Assembly (NCBI RefSeq): GCF_003054325.1
Contig: NZ_QBKU01000009.1
Coordinates: 62,001-126,000 of the forward strand
DNA: 64,000 nt
Source of the DNA: Sulfitobacter mediterraneus
GTDB lineage: Bacteria; Pseudomonadota; Alphaproteobacteria; Rhodobacterales; Rhodobacteraceae
Direction: 5' to 3'
The translations under genes were made by a program, and so were the position numbers. The notes beneath the pieces are model-generated. The model ran no database searches and was not told the DNA's origin. It saw nothing but the letters and a program-made list of their open reading frames with translations. Position 1 is the first letter of the stretch, and each line of letters opens with the position of its first letter. Of this stretch, positions 37,557 to 46,392 are shown one piece after another.

Positions 37557-37763
37557 ATGCAAACAGATTGGATTTTAGATGTTCTGGCTGACCTGAAAAC
37601 CTTTGCAATGTCCAGCGACCTGCCCAAGTTGGCGGCCCAGTTGGACAACAGCGCAGTGGTTGCCGTGGCCGAGATATCAGCATTGCAAGAAAGACGACTT
37701 ATTTTAGGTCATGATAACGACAAAGAAATTAAATCCCGTCCTCAAGGCACTGGCCTGCGCTGA
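37557..37763 (+). CDS. Small protein encoded upstream of and overlapping luxR-type gene
   Basis: A 68-residue cytoplasmic protein beginning MQTDWILDVLADLKTF, then SDLPKLAAQLDNSAVVAVAEIS. From memory, similar short proteins precede LuxR regulators in other roseobacters, but no domain is named. A purine-rich site (AGGGGAG) precedes the ATG. It overlaps the luxR-type start by 53 bases, an unusually long overlap that suggests coupled translation or a slightly extended C-terminus. Confidence 0.65.
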   Translation: MQTDWILDVLADLKTFAMSSDLPKLAAQLDNSAVVAVAEISALQERRLILGHDNDKEIKSRPQGTGLR

Positions 37764-38430
37764 CACAATTGAGGATCTCAAAGACGCCTGTATCGAATTG
37801 CGCGATATGCTGCAGATTGATCATGTTTCATACTATTGTTTTGGGCCCGGTGACGGGCTTTATGGCTATGCCACCTATTCGATGGAATGGAAGGCCCGCT
37901 ATGCGCAGGAACAATATATGCGCATTGATCCGGTGTTGATCGGCGGCAGCTCTCGCTTTCAGCCCTTCAATTGGGGTGATCTTGATTGGACCCCCAAAGC
38001 GGCCCGCAAATTCCGGGTCGAAGCCGCAGTTCATGGTGTTGGATCGCAGGGGTACTCTGTCCCGGTGCATGGACCAAAGGGGCAGTTTGCGCTGTTTTCC
38101 GTCAATCACTCTTGCGAGGACGCGGAATGGGCCGCCTTTACACGCAAACATCAGAACAGTTTTATCCTGCTGTCGCACTTTTTTAACCAAAAAGCGCTTG
38201 AGGTGGTTGCGAACGTGGACGAACAGCCGACCAAGGCGTTGTCTCCGCGGGAATTGGGCGCGATGACCTTGCTGGCGCGGGGGCTCAGCCGGGCCGAGGT
38301 CGCCAAAGATCTGGACATTTCCGAGCATACGTTGCGCGTCTATATCGAAAGCGCTCGCAGCAAGCTGAACGCCCAGAACACCACCCATGCGGTGGCGCGA
38401 GCGCTGAGCCGGGGATTGATCGTCGCCTGA
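37711..38430 (+). CDS. LuxR-type regulator with autoinducer-binding domain (orphan)
   Basis: A 239-residue quorum-sensing transcription factor. The N-terminal ligand domain keeps the conserved positions of the family: Trp and Tyr in EWKARY, DP in RIDPVL, Trp in FNWGDL and Gly in HGVGSQGYSVPVHG. The C-terminal GerE-type helix-turn-helix is LSPRELGAMTLLARGLSRAE (about 176-195) and following. No luxI-type synthase is in the window, so it is an orphan here. A CtrA box lies upstream of its small partner gene. Confidence 0.9.
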   Translation: MITTKKLNPVLKALACADTIEDLKDACIELRDMLQIDHVSYYCFGPGDGLYGYATYSMEWKARYAQEQYMRIDPVLIGGSSRFQPFNWGDLDWTPKAARKFRVEAAVHGVGSQGYSVPVHGPKGQFALFSVNHSCEDAEWAAFTRKHQNSFILLSHFFNQKALEVVANVDEQPTKALSPRELGAMTLLARGLSRAEVAKDLDISEHTLRVYIESARSKLNAQNTTHAVARALSRGLIVA

Positions 38431-38487
38431 CCGATCTGGGGCGAGAATCCGATTCAAGTTCGATCCGAAAAGATCTAGTGTCGCGGC

Positions 38488-40026
38488 ATGACATTGACCC
38501 CCGTGACCTATTCCGATGATCAAGCCGCCGCTTATGATAGCGTCACCGAAATGCTGCGCCATGCGGGGATTGATCTGGACGACAGCCTGTTGATGCCCCC
38601 CTCTGGCGGCGCCGATCAGGTGATGGCCGTGACCGGCAAGGCCGGATCGGGGAAAACTCTATTGCTGGCAGAGCTTTACAAGGCGTTGGAGCAGGCCGGC
38701 GTTGAGGTCGTATCGGGCGATTACGAGTCGCGTAAACGCAAGGACAAACGCACTTTGGCGATCCTTGCGCCAACCAACAAGGCCGCGTCGGTGCTGCGGC
38801 TGCGCGGGGTGCCAGCCACCACGATCCACCGCATTCTCTATACCCCTGTCTATGACCCCGAATATGAAAAAATCGCCGAGTGGCTGGCGGGCAGCGGCGA
38901 GCGACCGGAGATTGAGGGCCTGACCGATCTGGCGCTCGACCGTGCGGCGGCGTTCTATGCAGGCAACAAATCCATTCCGGGCGCTTTGGCGGCCGCGGGT
39001 TTGCGCGGATCGGATTTCATCACCGGTTGGAAACGCCGGGAAGAGCCGTTGGACATCGGATTTGTCGATGAATCCTCGATGTTGGATGACAAACAATTCG
39101 AAGACCTCAAAGAGATCTTTCCGACGCTGCTGTTGTTTGGCGATCCGGCGCAGCTTGCGCCCGTCAATCAATCCGGCACCATGGTGTTTGAAAAACTCCC
39201 TGAAAAGCGGGTTCTGACCCTCAACCGCATTCACCGGCAAGAGGCGGACAACCCGATCCTTGATCTGGCCCATGCTTTGGCAGATCCCGATCTGGGGTTC
39301 GAGGATTTTGAACGGATGATCGAAGCGGCCTCTCAAAAGGATGAACGCGTGGTCTGGGGCCAGCGGGTTGAGGTGGATTTGATGGCGCGTTCACCTGTGC
39401 TGGTTTGGCGCAACGCCACGCGTATCCGACTGATCAATGCCTTTCGCGCCGTCCATGGAGCGCCCGAAGATGCGCTTCTGGCCGGAGAGCCCTTGATCTG
39501 TGACGGCATCGAGCTGCCGCTGAAGCATCGCAAGAAACGGCTCGATCTTGAGGCCCGTGGATTGATCAAAGGGGCGCAGGTTGTGTTTCTGGGCGAGGGG
39601 CGCAAGCCGGGGTTCAGCCGACTGCATGTGATGGGCGCCGAAGATCCGCAGGTGTCGGCGGCCTCCATCGTCAAGATCGAAAAACCCGATGAGGAAGAGC
39701 CGTTTATCCCCTTTGCCGCCCGTATGGGGGCCACGTTCCTGCATGGGGCGGCGGTGACCATTCACAAGGCGCAGGGCAGCCAGTGGGAAACGGTGCAGGT
39801 CTTTGCGCCCGATCTATACGCGGCTGCGCGGATGGGCCGGATGGAGGCAGGACAGCCCCTATGGAAGCGTCTGGCCTATGTGGCGATCACCCGTGCGCAG
39901 GAACGTCTGATCTGGGTGGTGCGCAACCGGTTGTCGAAACCCACCGGACCGCTGGTGGTGGATGATCTGCGCGCGACACCGGTTGCGCCCCTGACCCTTG
40001 ATCCCACAACGGAGGATTTTGCATGA
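38488..40026 (+). CDS. RecD-like superfamily 1 DNA helicase / ATPase
   Basis: A 512-residue ATP-driven helicase: Walker A GKAGSGKT (about 50-57), motif Ia LAPTNKAA, Walker B-type VDESSML, a motif III region LFGDPAQLAP, and the C-terminal UvrD-like block AVTIHKAQGSQWETV near 417-431 with YVAITRAQERL. It fits the RecD-like ATP-dependent helicases without RecBC partners. It overlaps the SDR gene by 4 bases (ATGA). Confidence 0.88.
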   Translation: MTLTPVTYSDDQAAAYDSVTEMLRHAGIDLDDSLLMPPSGGADQVMAVTGKAGSGKTLLLAELYKALEQAGVEVVSGDYESRKRKDKRTLAILAPTNKAASVLRLRGVPATTIHRILYTPVYDPEYEKIAEWLAGSGERPEIEGLTDLALDRAAAFYAGNKSIPGALAAAGLRGSDFITGWKRREEPLDIGFVDESSMLDDKQFEDLKEIFPTLLLFGDPAQLAPVNQSGTMVFEKLPEKRVLTLNRIHRQEADNPILDLAHALADPDLGFEDFERMIEAASQKDERVVWGQRVEVDLMARSPVLVWRNATRIRLINAFRAVHGAPEDALLAGEPLICDGIELPLKHRKKRLDLEARGLIKGAQVVFLGEGRKPGFSRLHVMGAEDPQVSAASIVKIEKPDEEEPFIPFAARMGATFLHGAAVTIHKAQGSQWETVQVFAPDLYAAARMGRMEAGQPLWKRLAYVAITRAQERLIWVVRNRLSKPTGPLVVDDLRATPVAPLTLDPTTEDFA

Positions 40027-40718
40027 CGTCGATTATCATCACCGGTGCCAGCTCCGGCATTGGCCGCGCCACGGCAGAGCTTTTCTTGCGCGAAGGCTGG
40101 CGTGTGGGTTTGATCGCGCGGCGGGCCGAGGTTTTGGATGAGATGGCGGCGGCGCATAAAAACGCAGTGGCCTTGCCAGCGGATGTGACGGATGCCGATG
40201 CGATGCAGGCGGCCTTTGACCGCTTTGGCGAACTGGATGTGTTGTTCAACAATGCCGGTATGTTTGGCCCCGCTGGCCCGATTGATGAGGTTGCCTTGGA
40301 GGACTGGGCGCAGGTCATGGGTGTGAACCTGAACGGCATGTTCATCGCCGCGCGTCTGGCCTTTGCGCGGATGCGGGCGCAGGGTGGCGGGCGGATCATC
40401 AACAACGGATCGCTGTCGGCCCATGTGCCGCGCCCCGGATCGGTGTGTTACACCACAACCAAACACGCGATTACCGGATTGACGCGGTCGCTTTCGTTGG
40501 ATGGCCGGGAATTGAACATCGCCTGCGGGCAGATCGACATAGGCAATGCCGAAAGCGAGCTGGTGGCGACGTTGAAGGAAAAGCAGCCGGAGATGCAAAC
40601 CATGGATGTGGATCATGCCGCAAAATCGGTGCTGCATATGGCGCAGCTGCCGCTGGAGGCGAATGTGCAATTCCTGACAGTGATGGCGACCAAGATGCCC
40701 TATATCGGACGCGGGTAG
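40023..40718 (+). CDS. Short-chain dehydrogenase/reductase
   Basis: A 231-residue NAD(P)-dependent oxidoreductase: cofactor motif TGASSGIGR (6-14), NNAGMFG, catalytic serine in NGSLSAH and the YTTTK pair (YxxxK near 140-144). Substrate unknown. It is translationally coupled to the helicase gene, an odd pairing that is more likely chance operon order than function. Confidence 0.9.
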   Translation: MTSIIITGASSGIGRATAELFLREGWRVGLIARRAEVLDEMAAAHKNAVALPADVTDADAMQAAFDRFGELDVLFNNAGMFGPAGPIDEVALEDWAQVMGVNLNGMFIAARLAFARMRAQGGGRIINNGSLSAHVPRPGSVCYTTTKHAITGLTRSLSLDGRELNIACGQIDIGNAESELVATLKEKQPEMQTMDVDHAAKSVLHMAQLPLEANVQFLTVMATKMPYIGRG

Positions 40719-40766
40719 GGGGCAGCCTAGGCCCGCACCCAGGCGCAGCCGCCGATGGTCTTTGAA

Positions 40767-41534
40767 CTACCGGCGGAACACCGAGAAGATCGCGGAAGCG
40801 CCCCAGCCTGCGGCGATGGCAATGGCCAGTGACATCAAGCCATAGAGAAACGCGTTTTCCCGCGACAGGGTAAACAGCCAGCGTTCTAGCCCGACCTTGC
40901 GCACGTCGATAATGGTCTCGTATTGCGCAACCACATTGCCGCTGCGGGTCAAGAAAATCCGGGTGTCATAGGCCCCTTCGGTCAGGGCTGCGGGCAGGCG
41001 CACGGCGGCGCGGAACAGGGTCTGTTCGTCCACGGTCACGCCGCCTTCGATCACCTGATATTGTTCGGCAGCTTTGCGAATGCGGATCAATGCCTGGGTA
41101 AAGCTCGCGGCATCTGCGATCTCCATTGGCGCACCCACAGAGCGGATCGCGCGGGGGATCGACACCTTGTGGCGCAGGTCTTCTGTCCGTTTCAGAACGT
41201 CAGCCATCGGCGCACTTGTCACCACGGCGTAGTAACTCGGGGCGCGGTCCACCTCGACGGCTTCGGTGTTCACCCAGATGCCAAACCGCTTTTCCTTGCG
41301 GCGCACGATCACCGGCTCTGACGGGCCGGACACTGTCATCACCACTTGCAGCTCTGGACCGTCGGGGATGGGCTGATCACGTTTGACCGCGCCATAGACC
41401 AGGATTTCGGAGCCGTTGAAATTGGTGGTGATGGACACCTCAGCCTGGCTGAGGCCCAGCACGATTTCCTCGTTGGCTCGTGCCGGAAGCGCCAGCAGCA
41501 GCGCCGCCAGCAAGAGGGGCAAAAGCGCCCGCAT
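40767..41534 (-). CDS. TIGR02186 family membrane-anchored protein
   Basis: A 255-residue protein with a signal peptide (LLPLLLAALLLALPARA), a large periplasmic domain and one C-terminal membrane helix (LYGLMSLAIAIAAGWGASAIF). It fits the TIGR02186 family, typically encoded next to a TauE/SafE permease, as here (TGATG overlap). It may be an accessory of the transporter; no enzymatic motif is visible. Confidence 0.82.
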   Translation of the reverse strand: MRALLPLLLAALLLALPARANEEIVLGLSQAEVSITTNFNGSEILVYGAVKRDQPIPDGPELQVVMTVSGPSEPVIVRRKEKRFGIWVNTEAVEVDRAPSYYAVVTSAPMADVLKRTEDLRHKVSIPRAIRSVGAPMEIADAASFTQALIRIRKAAEQYQVIEGGVTVDEQTLFRAAVRLPAALTEGAYDTRIFLTRSGNVVAQYETIIDVRKVGLERWLFTLSRENAFLYGLMSLAIAIAAGWGASAIFSVFRR

Positions 41535-42448
41535 CAGTGGCCACCTGCCGCGCCAAGCGAGAAGACCTCACTTGGCTGCAAAAGCAGATCCAGCGCCAGC
41601 TTGCCGCAGACCGCCAGCACCATCAGCGCCAGCAGGATGCGCAGCTGTTCGGCCTTCATCTTGACGCCAATACGGGTGCCGATTTGTGCGCCGATCACAC
41701 CGCCGACCAACAGCAGAACCGCCAAGACGATGTCCACGGTGTAGTTGGTTGTGGCGTGCAACATGGTGGTGAACGCAGTCACAAAAATGATCTGGAACAG
41801 GGATGTGCCCACAACCACTTTGGTCGGCATGCCCAGCAGATAGATCATCGCAGGCACCATGATAAAGCCGCCGCCAACGCCCATGATCGCGGCCAGAATG
41901 CCCACGGCGATCCCCACAATCACCGGCGGGATCACCGAAATATAGAGGCCAGACACGCGAAAGCGCATCTTGAATGGCAGGCCGTGAATCCAGTTGTGTT
42001 TCTTGCGAGCGGGCGGCTTGCCGCGTTTGGTGTTGCGGATCGCCTTGAGCGATTCAAAGAACATCAGCCCGCCGATGACGCCCAGAAAGACCACATAGCA
42101 AAGCTTGACCAGCAGATCGACCTGACCCTGCGCCTTGAGGTAGTTGAACACCATCACACCCAGTGCCGCACCGATCAGACCCCCGATAAGCAGCACCGTG
42201 CCCATCCTGAGATCCACGGTCCTTCGCTTGAAATGGGCAAGAACGCCGGAGAAGGAGGACGCCACAATCTGGTTCGCCTCGGTGGCCACAGCCACGGCGG
42301 GCGGGATGCCGATAAAGAACAACAGCGGCGTCATCAAAAAGCCGCCGCCCACGCCAAACATGCCAGACAGAACGCCCACAAGACCGCCGAGCCCCAACAG
42401 AAGGAAGGCATTGACCGAAACTTCGGCGATGGGAAGGTAGATTTGCAT
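41534..42448 (-). CDS. TauE/SafE family (sulfite exporter-like) permease
   Basis: A 304-residue membrane protein with about eight helices and two family repeats: GVLSGMFGVGGGFLMTPLLF near 24-43 and AAIMGVGGGFIMVPAMIYLLG near 190-210. With the TIGR02186 gene it forms a two-gene operon that may export an anion such as sulfite or an organosulfonate. The window's other TauE/SafE gene (19792-20547) lacks this partner. Confidence 0.9.
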   Translation of the reverse strand: MQIYLPIAEVSVNAFLLLGLGGLVGVLSGMFGVGGGFLMTPLLFFIGIPPAVAVATEANQIVASSFSGVLAHFKRRTVDLRMGTVLLIGGLIGAALGVMVFNYLKAQGQVDLLVKLCYVVFLGVIGGLMFFESLKAIRNTKRGKPPARKKHNWIHGLPFKMRFRVSGLYISVIPPVIVGIAVGILAAIMGVGGGFIMVPAMIYLLGMPTKVVVGTSLFQIIFVTAFTTMLHATTNYTVDIVLAVLLLVGGVIGAQIGTRIGVKMKAEQLRILLALMVLAVCGKLALDLLLQPSEVFSLGAAGGH

Positions 42449-42564
42449 GGCATCCCTTAGCGCAAGTTAACGCGGGAAATCAACCATGCCTGCTGCCATG
42501 CGGCGAAATGGGCTCATCACCCTTGATAAACTGGACTTATCTGCCGCTGATTTGGGCTGTCTGA

Positions 42565-42580
42565 CCCCCCTTCCGGGGGG
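42565..42580 (-). other. GC hairpin after the ABC importer operon
   Basis: CCCCCC and GGGGGG with loop TTCC (GGAA on the minus strand, a GNRA-type tetraloop) lie 8 bases after the last permease stop; no T run, so terminator function is uncertain. Confidence 0.45.
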
Positions 42581-42587
42581 CCGAAAC

Positions 42588-43556
42588 TTAGCGTTCCTTG
42601 ACGTAGGGTTCACCGCCGGCGCGGGGGGGAATCGCCTTGCCGACAAAACCGGCCAGAATGATCACCGTCATCAGATAAGGCAGGGCGCCCAAAAGCTGGC
42701 CTTGGACCTTCATGCCGATCACGCTTTCGATCACGTCGGGGCGGGTCTCCAGCGCGCCAAACAGACCAAACAGCAGTGTTGCCCAAAGCGCATACCATGG
42801 CCGCCACTTGGCAAAGATCAACGCCGCCAGCGCGATAAACCCGCGCCCGGCAGACATGTCCTTGACAAAGCCTGCCTGCAAGGCCGTGCTGAGGTATGCG
42901 CCCGCAATGCCGCACAGGATGCCGCAGATCGCCACCGCCGCATAACGCAGCCCGATCACCGAAACGCCAGCCGTGTCCACCGCCGCGGGGTTTTCCCCCA
43001 CCGCCCGCAGACGCAAGCCAAAGCGGGTCCGATACAGCAGCCACCACGTCAGCGGCACAGCGGCCAATGCCATGTAGACCAGTATGGAATGGCCCGAGAT
43101 CAGTTCCGAATAGAGCGGCCCGATGATCGGCACATTCGCCATGGCATCTGCGCCGGGCAGGGTGATCCCCTCAAACCGGGCATCCCCCGTCAGTGAGGGC
43201 GTGCGCCCGCCTTGCTTGAACCAATCCTGTGCAATCAGCACGGTCATGCCAGCGGCAAGGAAATTGATCGCCACACCAGAAATCAACTGATTGCCGCGGA
43301 ACGTGATAGAGGCGACCCCGTGTAGCGCGCTGAGCATCAGCGATGCACCAATGCCTGCTAGCAGGCCAAGCCAGACGGAGCCGGTGACAGAAGCCAGCGC
43401 AGCGGAAAAGAACGCGGCGGCCAGCATCTTGCCCTCAAGGCCGATGTCAAAAATACCCGCGCGTTCGCTGAAAAGGCCCGCAAGACAGGCCAGCAGCAAA
43501 GGCGTGGCCAGACGGACAGAGCTGTCGAGCAGCTGGATGAGCGTCATATAATCCAT
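42588..43556 (-). CDS. BMP-type ABC transporter, permease 2
   Basis: A 322-residue inner-membrane permease with about nine helices and the branched-chain/ribose-type permease core (ERAGIFDIGLEGKMLAAAFFSA). Its partner genes show it belongs to a nucleoside-type BMP importer. The start overlaps the stop of permease 1 (TGATG). Confidence 0.9.
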   Translation of the reverse strand: MDYMTLIQLLDSSVRLATPLLLACLAGLFSERAGIFDIGLEGKMLAAAFFSAALASVTGSVWLGLLAGIGASLMLSALHGVASITFRGNQLISGVAINFLAAGMTVLIAQDWFKQGGRTPSLTGDARFEGITLPGADAMANVPIIGPLYSELISGHSILVYMALAAVPLTWWLLYRTRFGLRLRAVGENPAAVDTAGVSVIGLRYAAVAICGILCGIAGAYLSTALQAGFVKDMSAGRGFIALAALIFAKWRPWYALWATLLFGLFGALETRPDVIESVIGMKVQGQLLGALPYLMTVIILAGFVGKAIPPRAGGEPYVKER

Positions 43557-44713
43557 CAGTTCGCCCCCGCCGCTTTGTTCCGGCGCAGGGCCAGGAACAT
43601 CCGTTCCAGCGGCATCCGCACCATGTTGTCCAGCGCCCCGGTGAACAGGATCACCAGCGCCTGAATAACCACGATCAATTCACGCGGGATCGAGGTCCAA
43701 AGCGCCAGTTCGGCCCCGCCCTGATAGAGAAAGCCAAAGAGAATCGCGGCGATGAACACCCCTAGCGGATGCGACCGCCCCATCAGCGCCACGGCGATGC
43801 CGATGAAACCGGCCCCTTCGGTGGCGTTCAGCACCAGCCTTTCGGCCTCGCCCATGACGTTGTTGATCGCCATCATCCCGGCCAAAGCGCCCGAGATGAT
43901 CATTGCGATCATGGTGATCTTGAAGGGCGAGATGCCTGCGTATTTGGCACCGCTTTCGGATTCGCCATAGCTGCGGATCTCGAACCCCAGACGGGTGCGC
44001 CAGATCAGGAGCCACAGCGCAAAACAGGCCGCAATCGCCACCAGAAGCGAGACATTGGCCGGAGCCGATTTGGAAAAGGCGATGCCAAAGGGCGCCAGCA
44101 GATCATGCAGCGTCGGCAGGTTGGTGGCCTCGCGGAAATGTGCGGTGGCGGGATCCATGCTGCCCTTGGGGCGCATCAGATTGACCAGCAGATAGTTCAG
44201 CAATGAGGCGGCGATAAAGTTGAACATGATCGTGGTGATCACGATATGGCTGCCGCGTTTGACCTGAAGCCAGGCCGGGATTGCGGCCCAGACCGCGCCA
44301 AACAGGCCCGCCATCGCCGCCGCGCCAATCAACGCCACAGACCAATGCGGCCAAGGGATATAGAGACAGGCAATCGCCACGCCCAGACCGCCCAGCATCG
44401 CCTGACCTTCGCCGCCGATGTTGAACAGACGCGCGTGAAAAGCGATGGCCACAGCCAGCCCGGTGAACATAAAGTTCGTCGCGTAATAAAGCGTATAGCC
44501 CCAGCCGTAGGTTGAGCCGAGCGCCCCATTGACCATCAGCTTGGCCGCGCCCCAGACAAAATCAAGCCGGGCGCCGATGCGGTCCATCATGGTGATGGCG
44601 GTGTCGGGGACATCCGCGATGGCAAAGACGACCAATCCGGAAATAAACGCCGCAAGCAGCAGGGAAATGAACGGCACGAGGATCACTTCGGCCCATTTTG
44701 GCATCACATCCAT
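43556..44713 (-). CDS. BMP-type ABC transporter, permease 1
   Basis: A 385-residue permease, about ten helices, with the family segment ARLFNIGGEGQAMLGGLG. ATG 44713 lies one base after the ATPase stop and is chosen over 44773, which overlaps the ATPase gene. It pairs with the second permease to form the channel. Confidence 0.9.
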   Translation of the reverse strand: MDVMPKWAEVILVPFISLLLAAFISGLVVFAIADVPDTAITMMDRIGARLDFVWGAAKLMVNGALGSTYGWGYTLYYATNFMFTGLAVAIAFHARLFNIGGEGQAMLGGLGVAIACLYIPWPHWSVALIGAAAMAGLFGAVWAAIPAWLQVKRGSHIVITTIMFNFIAASLLNYLLVNLMRPKGSMDPATAHFREATNLPTLHDLLAPFGIAFSKSAPANVSLLVAIAACFALWLLIWRTRLGFEIRSYGESESGAKYAGISPFKITMIAMIISGALAGMMAINNVMGEAERLVLNATEGAGFIGIAVALMGRSHPLGVFIAAILFGFLYQGGAELALWTSIPRELIVVIQALVILFTGALDNMVRMPLERMFLALRRNKAAGAN

Positions 44714-44714
44714 G

Positions 44715-46319
44715 TCAGACCTCCTTGCCTGCGTCGCCGCCCGCATGGGCGAGGTTTTCTTCGATCTCATCAACAGAATGGGCGTTGGCGGTGTCGGTGA
44801 TCCCCGCCATCAGCAGGCCCAGTTCTTTCTCGTCGGTCTGATCCGGCATCCGCTCGCCCATCACTTGTCCGTCAAACATCACCGCAATCCGGTCACTGAG
44901 CGCGAGGATCTCTTCGAGTTCAACCGAGACCAGCAAGATCGCCTTGCCCTGATCACGCAGCGCGACGATTTGTTGGTGGATAAATTCAATCGCGCCGATA
45001 TCGACGCCGCGTGTCGGCTGGCCAATCAACAACAGATCGGGGTTCCGCTCAATCTCGCGGGCCAGCACGATTTTCTGCTGATTGCCGCCGGAGAAGTTCT
45101 TGGCTGCCAGATTGGGGTCGGGCGGGCGCACATCAAAGCGTTCCATCTTTTCGGCGGTGTCCGCCTTGATCGCGGCGTTGTCCATCAACATGGCGTTCTT
45201 TTGGTAAGACGCATCGTGGTGATAGCCAAAGGCGGTGTTTTCCCAAGCGTGGAAATTCATGATCAGGCCTTCACGCTGGCGGTCTTCGGGTACATGGGCC
45301 ACGCCCCGCGCACGGCGCGACTGGCCGTCCGAATGCCGGCCTGACAGATCAAGCGGCTGACCGTTCAGGAGCAATTCGCCGGTGCCGTCCTGATAGCCGC
45401 CCAGCACCTCAAGCAATTCTGACTGACCATTGCCTGCAACGCCTGCAATCCCTACGATCTCGCCCGCGCGGACCCGCAAATCAATGCCGCGCAAGCGTTC
45501 GACGCCTTTTTCGTCTTTCACTTTGAGGTTTTTGACATCCAGCACCACGTCACCGGGTGTGGCGGGCTTTTTATCGACCCGCAGCAATACTTTACGCCCC
45601 ACCATCAGCTCTGCCAGTTCGGCAGGCGAGGTTTCGGAGGTTTTAACGGTCGCGGTCATCTCGCCGCGCCGCATCACCGACACGGTGTCGGTGGTTTCCA
45701 TGATCTCGCGCAGTTTGTGGGTGATCAGGATGATGGTTTTGCCTTCGGACCGCAGCCGCCCCAGAATGCGGAACAGCTGGTCCGCTTCGGCAGGGGTCAG
45801 AACCCCGGTGGGTTCATCAAGGATCAGGATATCGGCCTGCCGGTATAGCGCCTTGAGGATCTCGACCCGCTGTTGCATCCCAACGCCAATGTCCTGGACC
45901 AGCGCATCGGGTTCCACATTCAGCCCATAGTCATTGGCCAGTTCGATCAAGGTGCGCCGCGCCTTGGCTAGCGAGGGCTTGAGCAGCCCGCCGTCTTCGG
46001 CGCCGAGGATGATATTCTCAAGCACGGTGAAATTCTCGACCAGCTTGAAATGCTGGAAAACCATACCGATGCCGGATGCAATGGCGGCCTGACTGTCGGT
46101 GATATTGGCCTTTTTGCCGCCGATAAAGATCTCGCCGGCGTCGGCCTTGTAAAAGCCATAGAGGATCGACATCAGCGTGGATTTGCCCGCGCCGTTTTCG
46201 CCGATGATACCGTGAATGGTGCCGGGCATCACCCGGATCGAAATGTCTTTGTTGGCCTGAACCGGCCCAAAGGCCTTGGATATGCCTTTCAGCTCAATCG
46301 CTGGTGCCTGATTGGCCAT
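44715..46319 (-). CDS. BMP-type ABC transporter, double ATP-binding protein
   Basis: A 534-residue ATPase with two tandem domains. The first has an intact Walker A GENGAGKST, a degenerate signature (IGVGMQQRVEI) and ILDEPT; the second has a degenerate Walker A (GVAGNGQSE) but a good signature FSGGNQQKIVLAREI. This one-good, one-degenerate layout is usual for nucleoside and ribose importers. Confidence 0.93.
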   Translation of the reverse strand: MANQAPAIELKGISKAFGPVQANKDISIRVMPGTIHGIIGENGAGKSTLMSILYGFYKADAGEIFIGGKKANITDSQAAIASGIGMVFQHFKLVENFTVLENIILGAEDGGLLKPSLAKARRTLIELANDYGLNVEPDALVQDIGVGMQQRVEILKALYRQADILILDEPTGVLTPAEADQLFRILGRLRSEGKTIILITHKLREIMETTDTVSVMRRGEMTATVKTSETSPAELAELMVGRKVLLRVDKKPATPGDVVLDVKNLKVKDEKGVERLRGIDLRVRAGEIVGIAGVAGNGQSELLEVLGGYQDGTGELLLNGQPLDLSGRHSDGQSRRARGVAHVPEDRQREGLIMNFHAWENTAFGYHHDASYQKNAMLMDNAAIKADTAEKMERFDVRPPDPNLAAKNFSGGNQQKIVLAREIERNPDLLLIGQPTRGVDIGAIEFIHQQIVALRDQGKAILLVSVELEEILALSDRIAVMFDGQVMGERMPDQTDEKELGLLMAGITDTANAHSVDEIEENLAHAGGDAGKEV

Positions 46320-46339
46320 ATGTCCCCCCGGAGTTGAGA

Positions 46340-46367
46340 GGGCCGCGCCGATTTCTCAGCGCGGCCC
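46340..46367 (-). other. Stable hairpin between binding-protein and ATPase genes
   Basis: A perfect 9-bp stem GGGCCGCGC (46340-46348) with GCGCGGCCC (46359-46367), loop of 10, lying in the 73-base gap. No T run. Such hairpins often raise the amount of the upstream binding protein over the rest of the importer. Confidence 0.6.
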
Positions 46368-46392
46368 ATGTCGTATTGTCTTGAAACGGACT

